In this document: piece after piece, positions 6,091 through 8,258 of the stretch
Numbering within the stretch: the first letter of the stretch is position 1
How the letters are laid out: every line of letters starts with the position of its first letter
DNA from: an uncultured Oscillospiraceae bacterium
Lineage (GTDB): Bacteria > Bacillota > Clostridia > Oscillospirales > Oscillospiraceae
DNA length: 8,258 nt
Direction: 5' to 3'
Assembly: GCA_958423465.1 (NCBI GenBank)
Contig: CATZRD010000059.1
Coordinates: 1 to 8,258 of the forward strand
The notes under the pieces: generated by a model
What the model was told of the DNA's origin: nothing
The model's input: only the letters and a program-made list of their open reading frames with translations
Database searches by the model: none
Translations under genes and position numbers: made by a program

Positions 6091-6098
6091 GGGAGGGG
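6091..6098 (+). promoter_or_regulatory. Ribosome binding site of rpsU
   Basis: GGGAGGGG contains GGAGG eight bases before the ATG at 6105, a strong and well-spaced site. It contrasts with the poor site of leuS. Confidence 0.8.
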
Positions 6099-6104
6099 AA
6101 ATAG

Positions 6105-6290
6105 ATGTCTGAAGTTCATGTCAAGGAAGGCGAGAGCCTGGACAGCGCTCTCAAGCGCTTCAAGCGCAGCTGCGCCAAGGCCGGCGTCATCGCCGAGGTC
6201 CGCCGCCGCGAGCACTACGAGAGCCCCAGTGTCAAGCGCCGGAAGAAGTCCGAGGCCGCTCGGAAGAACCGCAATAAGCGCTTCTATTGA
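6105..6290 (+). CDS. rpsU: 30S ribosomal protein S21
   Basis: The 61-residue, highly basic protein is S21 of the small ribosomal subunit, which binds near the 3' end of 16S rRNA and assists initiation. The family pattern is clear: an acidic N-terminus with GESLDSALKRFKR (9-21), the CAKAG/EVRRREHYESPS segment (23-42) and a Lys/Arg-rich C-terminal helix ending NKRFY. Length is normal for Firmicutes S21. The start is fixed by GGGAGGGG upstream. It is a one-gene unit with its own consensus promoter, a leader hairpin and a strong terminator. In many Firmicutes a yqeY-like gene follows rpsU; here a convergent regulator gene follows instead. Confidence 0.97.
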   Translation: MSEVHVKEGESLDSALKRFKRSCAKAGVIAEVRRREHYESPSVKRRKKSEAARKNRNKRFY

Positions 6291-6292
6291 TG

Positions 6293-6333
6293 AAAAAAAG
6301 AGGCAGGAGCCATAGGCTCCCGCCTCTTTTTTT
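6293..6333 (+). terminator. Intrinsic terminator of rpsU
   Basis: GAGGC-A-GGAGCC (6300-6311) pairs with GGCTCC-C-GCCTC (6315-6326), 11 bp with one A-C mismatch and the loop ATA. It is followed by seven Ts (6327-6333), and seven As precede it (6293-6299), so it could act in both directions. It begins two bases after the rpsU stop. Confidence 0.93.
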
Positions 6334-6353
6334 GCCCCGCGCCGCTTCCGGGC

Positions 6354-6371
6354 CCCAGGGGGAGACCTGGG
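6354..6371. repeat. Small hairpin between convergent genes
   Basis: CCCAGG (6354-6359) pairs with CCTGGG (6366-6371) around a six-base loop. It sits between the rpsU terminator and the long hairpin of the regulator gene. It has no T-tract and no clear function. Confidence 0.35.
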
Positions 6372-6373
6372 CG

Positions 6374-6411
6374 TTAAGAGGGCGGGCCGCTGGCGCGGCC
6401 CGCCCTCTTAA
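6374..6411 (-). terminator. Terminator-like 17-bp hairpin of the LuxR-type gene
   Basis: Bases 6374-6390 and 6395-6411 are perfect reverse complements (17 bp, GC-rich core, TTAAGAG ends) with a four-base loop. Read on the minus strand it begins three bases after the TAA stop at 6415-6417. The 3' arm ends CTCTTAA, so the usual T-run is nearly absent. It may end transcription through stem strength alone, or protect the mRNA 3' end. Confidence 0.65.
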
Positions 6412-6414
6412 TAC

Positions 6415-8258
6415 TTAGATGAGACGCAGCTTTCGGGCGGTGGCCGCGGCCTCGGCCCGGCTGCTTACGCCCAGTTTCTTGAACAGCCGCCGGCTGTGGG
6501 TCTTCAGGGTGTTTTCGGAGATGCTGAGGATCTCCCGGATCTCGCCGCCGCTCTTGCCCCGGCACATGAGCCGCAGCACCTCCAGCTCCCGTTTGGTCAG
6601 GCTGGGGATGGAGGCGGAACCGGCGGGAGCCAGCTGGTCGGGGTACAGGGCGGCAAAGGCGCTGACGCTCCGCCGCACCTGGGCCAGATAGCGGGCGCGC
6701 TCCTTTCCGGCCCAGGCCTCCGGCGGCGTCCAGGCCCGCAGAAGGGGCAGCAGGGCCGCGCCCTGGTGGGCGAATACCCGGACATAGCCGTACTGCTGGG
6801 CCAGCTCCAGAGCGGCGGTGAGATGCTCCCGCCAGTCCTCCGCCCCCATTCGCCAGCGGCAGACCGCCAGCAGGGCCAGGGCCTCGATCTTGTCCAGCGT
6901 CCGGTCGTACTTGTCAAAGTGGTCCAGCAGACGGCCCAGCAGATGGAGAGCGCTGAGGCAGTCGCACCGCTGGAGATAGCACCGGACCTTGGTGAGATAG
7001 CGGTAGCGCTCCATGATGAAGAAGTCGTTTTCGTCCGGGGCCTCCTCCGTCAGCCACCGGTAGGCGTACTCTCCGCCGATCAGCAGGTCCGCCCGGCAAA
7101 GCAGGGCGTCAATGTTGGGCAGAAGCTGCCGCTGCCCCCCGCTCTCCATCCGGGTCCGGAAGGCGGTCAGGTCCCGGACAGCCTGCTGCGCGCCGCCCCG
7201 GTCACACTGGCATCGGGCCAGCAGGGCGGTGAGGACGAATTCGATCTCCGGCGCGCCCCGGCGCTGGATCTCTCCTCGAAGGGAGGCCAGGGTCAAAAAG
7301 GCGTCGGAGATGTCCTCACCCTTTTCGTACCGGCTCTCGGCCAGGGCCACGTCGGGCAGGCCCACCCCCAGGCGGCCCAGCAGGGCTTCCACCGGCTTGC
7401 CAAGGGTGGTGTGGAGCAGCTTGTCCTTGGGTACCCAGGCGGAGAAATCCTTGCCGCCCCGAAGAATGCTGGGCGTATTGCTGGTGACGCAGAACTCCGG
7501 GAGCTGGATGTCCCCCTTGACCAGCCGGTCGTAAGTGGTCATCAAAATGTCCCGGATATTGACGCTCCCCCGATGGGGCAGGGCAATGTTGAGATAGTTC
7601 ACCAGTCCCTGGGCCGCCTTTCGCTCCGGGCTTCGGCAGTCGAGGCCGTCGGCGTAGGCCTCCAGGGCGGCGTACCACTTTTCCGAGCCCTCCACGTCGA
7701 AGGTCAGAGAGCACAGGATGCTCATGCCGCTCATCAGCTCCGGGGAGGCCAGGATCTCCTCCTCCGGAAGGCTCCGGTAATACGTCCGGAGCTGGTAATA
7801 GGTCCCGTTGCCGGGGTGCTGCTTGGAGTGTTCCACCAGAAGCTCGGACACCTTGGCATGGTTGCCGCTTTTTGCCCAGCAGTCCAGGGCGGCGGGCAGG
7901 TCGCCGTGGAGCTGGAAATACATCCCGGCGTTGGCGTACAGGGCGTCCACCTCCTGGCGGCTCCAGGTGGTTTCCGCCTTGTGCCGGAGGTAGGTCCGGA
8001 AGGGCGGATAGCGGATGGTATAGGCACCGCCGTTTTTGTCGATGAAGCTGCTGATCTGCAGCAGACGCGACAAGGTCTGCTCCACCCGGCTGTCTCCGGT
8101 GAGAGTCTGGGCCAGCTCCAGGGTGAAGCTGTCGAAGAATGAGGCGGACAGCAGCAGGCGCCGGATCCGGCTGTCCCAGTAGGCGAACAGCTCCCGGTCC
8201 AGATAGGCGAACATCTGGGCGCAGGCGCGCTGGACGGTCTCGGTATTCAGCGGCCTTC
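6415..8258 (-). CDS. MalT-type LuxR-family transcriptional regulator (5' end outside window)
   Basis: This is the C-terminal 613 or so residues of a large ATP-dependent LuxR regulator (LAL/MalT class). The reading frame stays open past an internal Met (8214) to the window edge, with residues RPLNTETVQRACAQ before it. The gene is therefore cut by the window, and the NTPase domain should lie beyond 8258. What is seen starts with the winged-helix-like segment that follows the NTPase in MalT (LLLSASFFDSFTLELAQTL, then IRYPPFRTYLRHKAE). A long TPR-like helical region comes next. The end is a GerE/LuxR helix-turn-helix at about 6418-6606, with LTKRELEVLRLM, then SISENTLKTHSRRLFKKLGV. In this class ligand binding to the TPR/NTPase part allows oligomerisation and promoter activation. 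Ligand and targets cannot be told from here. It converges on rpsU and ends at a long hairpin. Confidence 0.93.
   Translation of the reverse strand, partial: RPLNTETVQRACAQMFAYLDRELFAYWDSRIRRLLLSASFFDSFTLELAQTLTGDSRVEQTLSRLLQISSFIDKNGGAYTIRYPPFRTYLRHKAETTWSRQEVDALYANAGMYFQLHGDLPAALDCWAKSGNHAKVSELLVEHSKQHPGNGTYYQLRTYYRSLPEEEILASPELMSGMSILCSLTFDVEGSEKWYAALEAYADGLDCRSPERKAAQGLVNYLNIALPHRGSVNIRDILMTTYDRLVKGDIQLPEFCVTSNTPSILRGGKDFSAWVPKDKLLHTTLGKPVEALLGRLGVGLPDVALAESRYEKGEDISDAFLTLASLRGEIQRRGAPEIEFVLTALLARCQCDRGGAQQAVRDLTAFRTRMESGGQRQLLPNIDALLCRADLLIGGEYAYRWLTEEAPDENDFFIMERYRYLTKVRCYLQRCDCLSALHLLGRLLDHFDKYDRTLDKIEALALLAVCRWRMGAEDWREHLTAALELAQQYGYVRVFAHQGAALLPLLRAWTPPEAWAGKERARYLAQVRRSVSAFAALYPDQLAPAGSASIPSLTKRELEVLRLMCRGKSGGEIREILSISENTLKTHSRRLFKKLGVSSRAEAAATARKLRLI

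Noticed and set aside
6496..8142. Plus-strand open frame (548 codons) opposite the LuxR-type gene
   Set aside because: It is antisense to a frame with a clear GerE helix-turn-helix and TPR-like repeats. Composition is Gly/Gln/Val-rich and no motif is seen.
8212..8214. ATG at 8214 as the true start of the LuxR-type gene
   Set aside because: The frame remains open to the window edge, and the residues before it (TETVQRACAQ) continue the MalT-type region. No Shine-Dalgarno precedes this ATG.

Overview
The window looks like a stretch of a high-GC gut Clostridia genome, most likely Oscillospiraceae of the Flavonifractor/Lawsonibacter type. This is inference from four things: a Gram-positive-type T-box leader in front of leuS, strong AGGAGG-type ribosome binding sites, a SpoVK/CbbX-like AAA+ ATPase, and GC-rich codon third positions. 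No rRNA, tRNA, IS element, prophage gene or CRISPR array is visible.

Layout. Positions 1-140 hold no convincing gene; they contain a cluster of small perfect inverted and direct repeats. At 141-1304 (minus) is an eight-helix AI-2E-family membrane protein. A 210-base divergent spacer carries one promoter for each direction. At 1515-3167 (plus) is a AAA+ ATPase with a separate N-terminal helical domain and a Pro/Glu-rich linker. Three bases after its stop a consensus promoter begins. It drives a leucine T-box riboswitch (about 3206-3456) in which Stem I, the antiterminator and a competing terminator can all be drawn. The riboswitch controls leuS (3506-5944). A second promoter, a perfect TTGACA-17-TATAAT preceded by phased A/T tracts, drives rpsU (6105-6290), whose leader has a hairpin just before the Shine-Dalgarno. 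rpsU ends in a strong intrinsic terminator and meets, tail to tail, the 3' part of a MalT-type LuxR regulator (6415 to beyond the right edge, minus).

How the parts work together. leuS and rpsU both serve translation but have separate promoters. leuS is set by the charging of tRNA-Leu; rpsU appears to be strongly transcribed. The AAA+ gene has no terminator of its own, so its transcripts probably run into the T-box leader, where the regulated terminator would also end them. The AI-2E-like gene and the AAA+ gene are divergent neighbours, but nothing in the sequence links their functions. The MalT-type regulator lacks its ATPase domain only because the window ends there.

No wholly new multi-gene system was recognised. 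The points most worth a second look are the AAA+ protein's N-terminal domain, the dual role of the T-box terminator, the rpsU leader and upstream element, and the repeat that supplies the stop codon of the membrane-protein gene.
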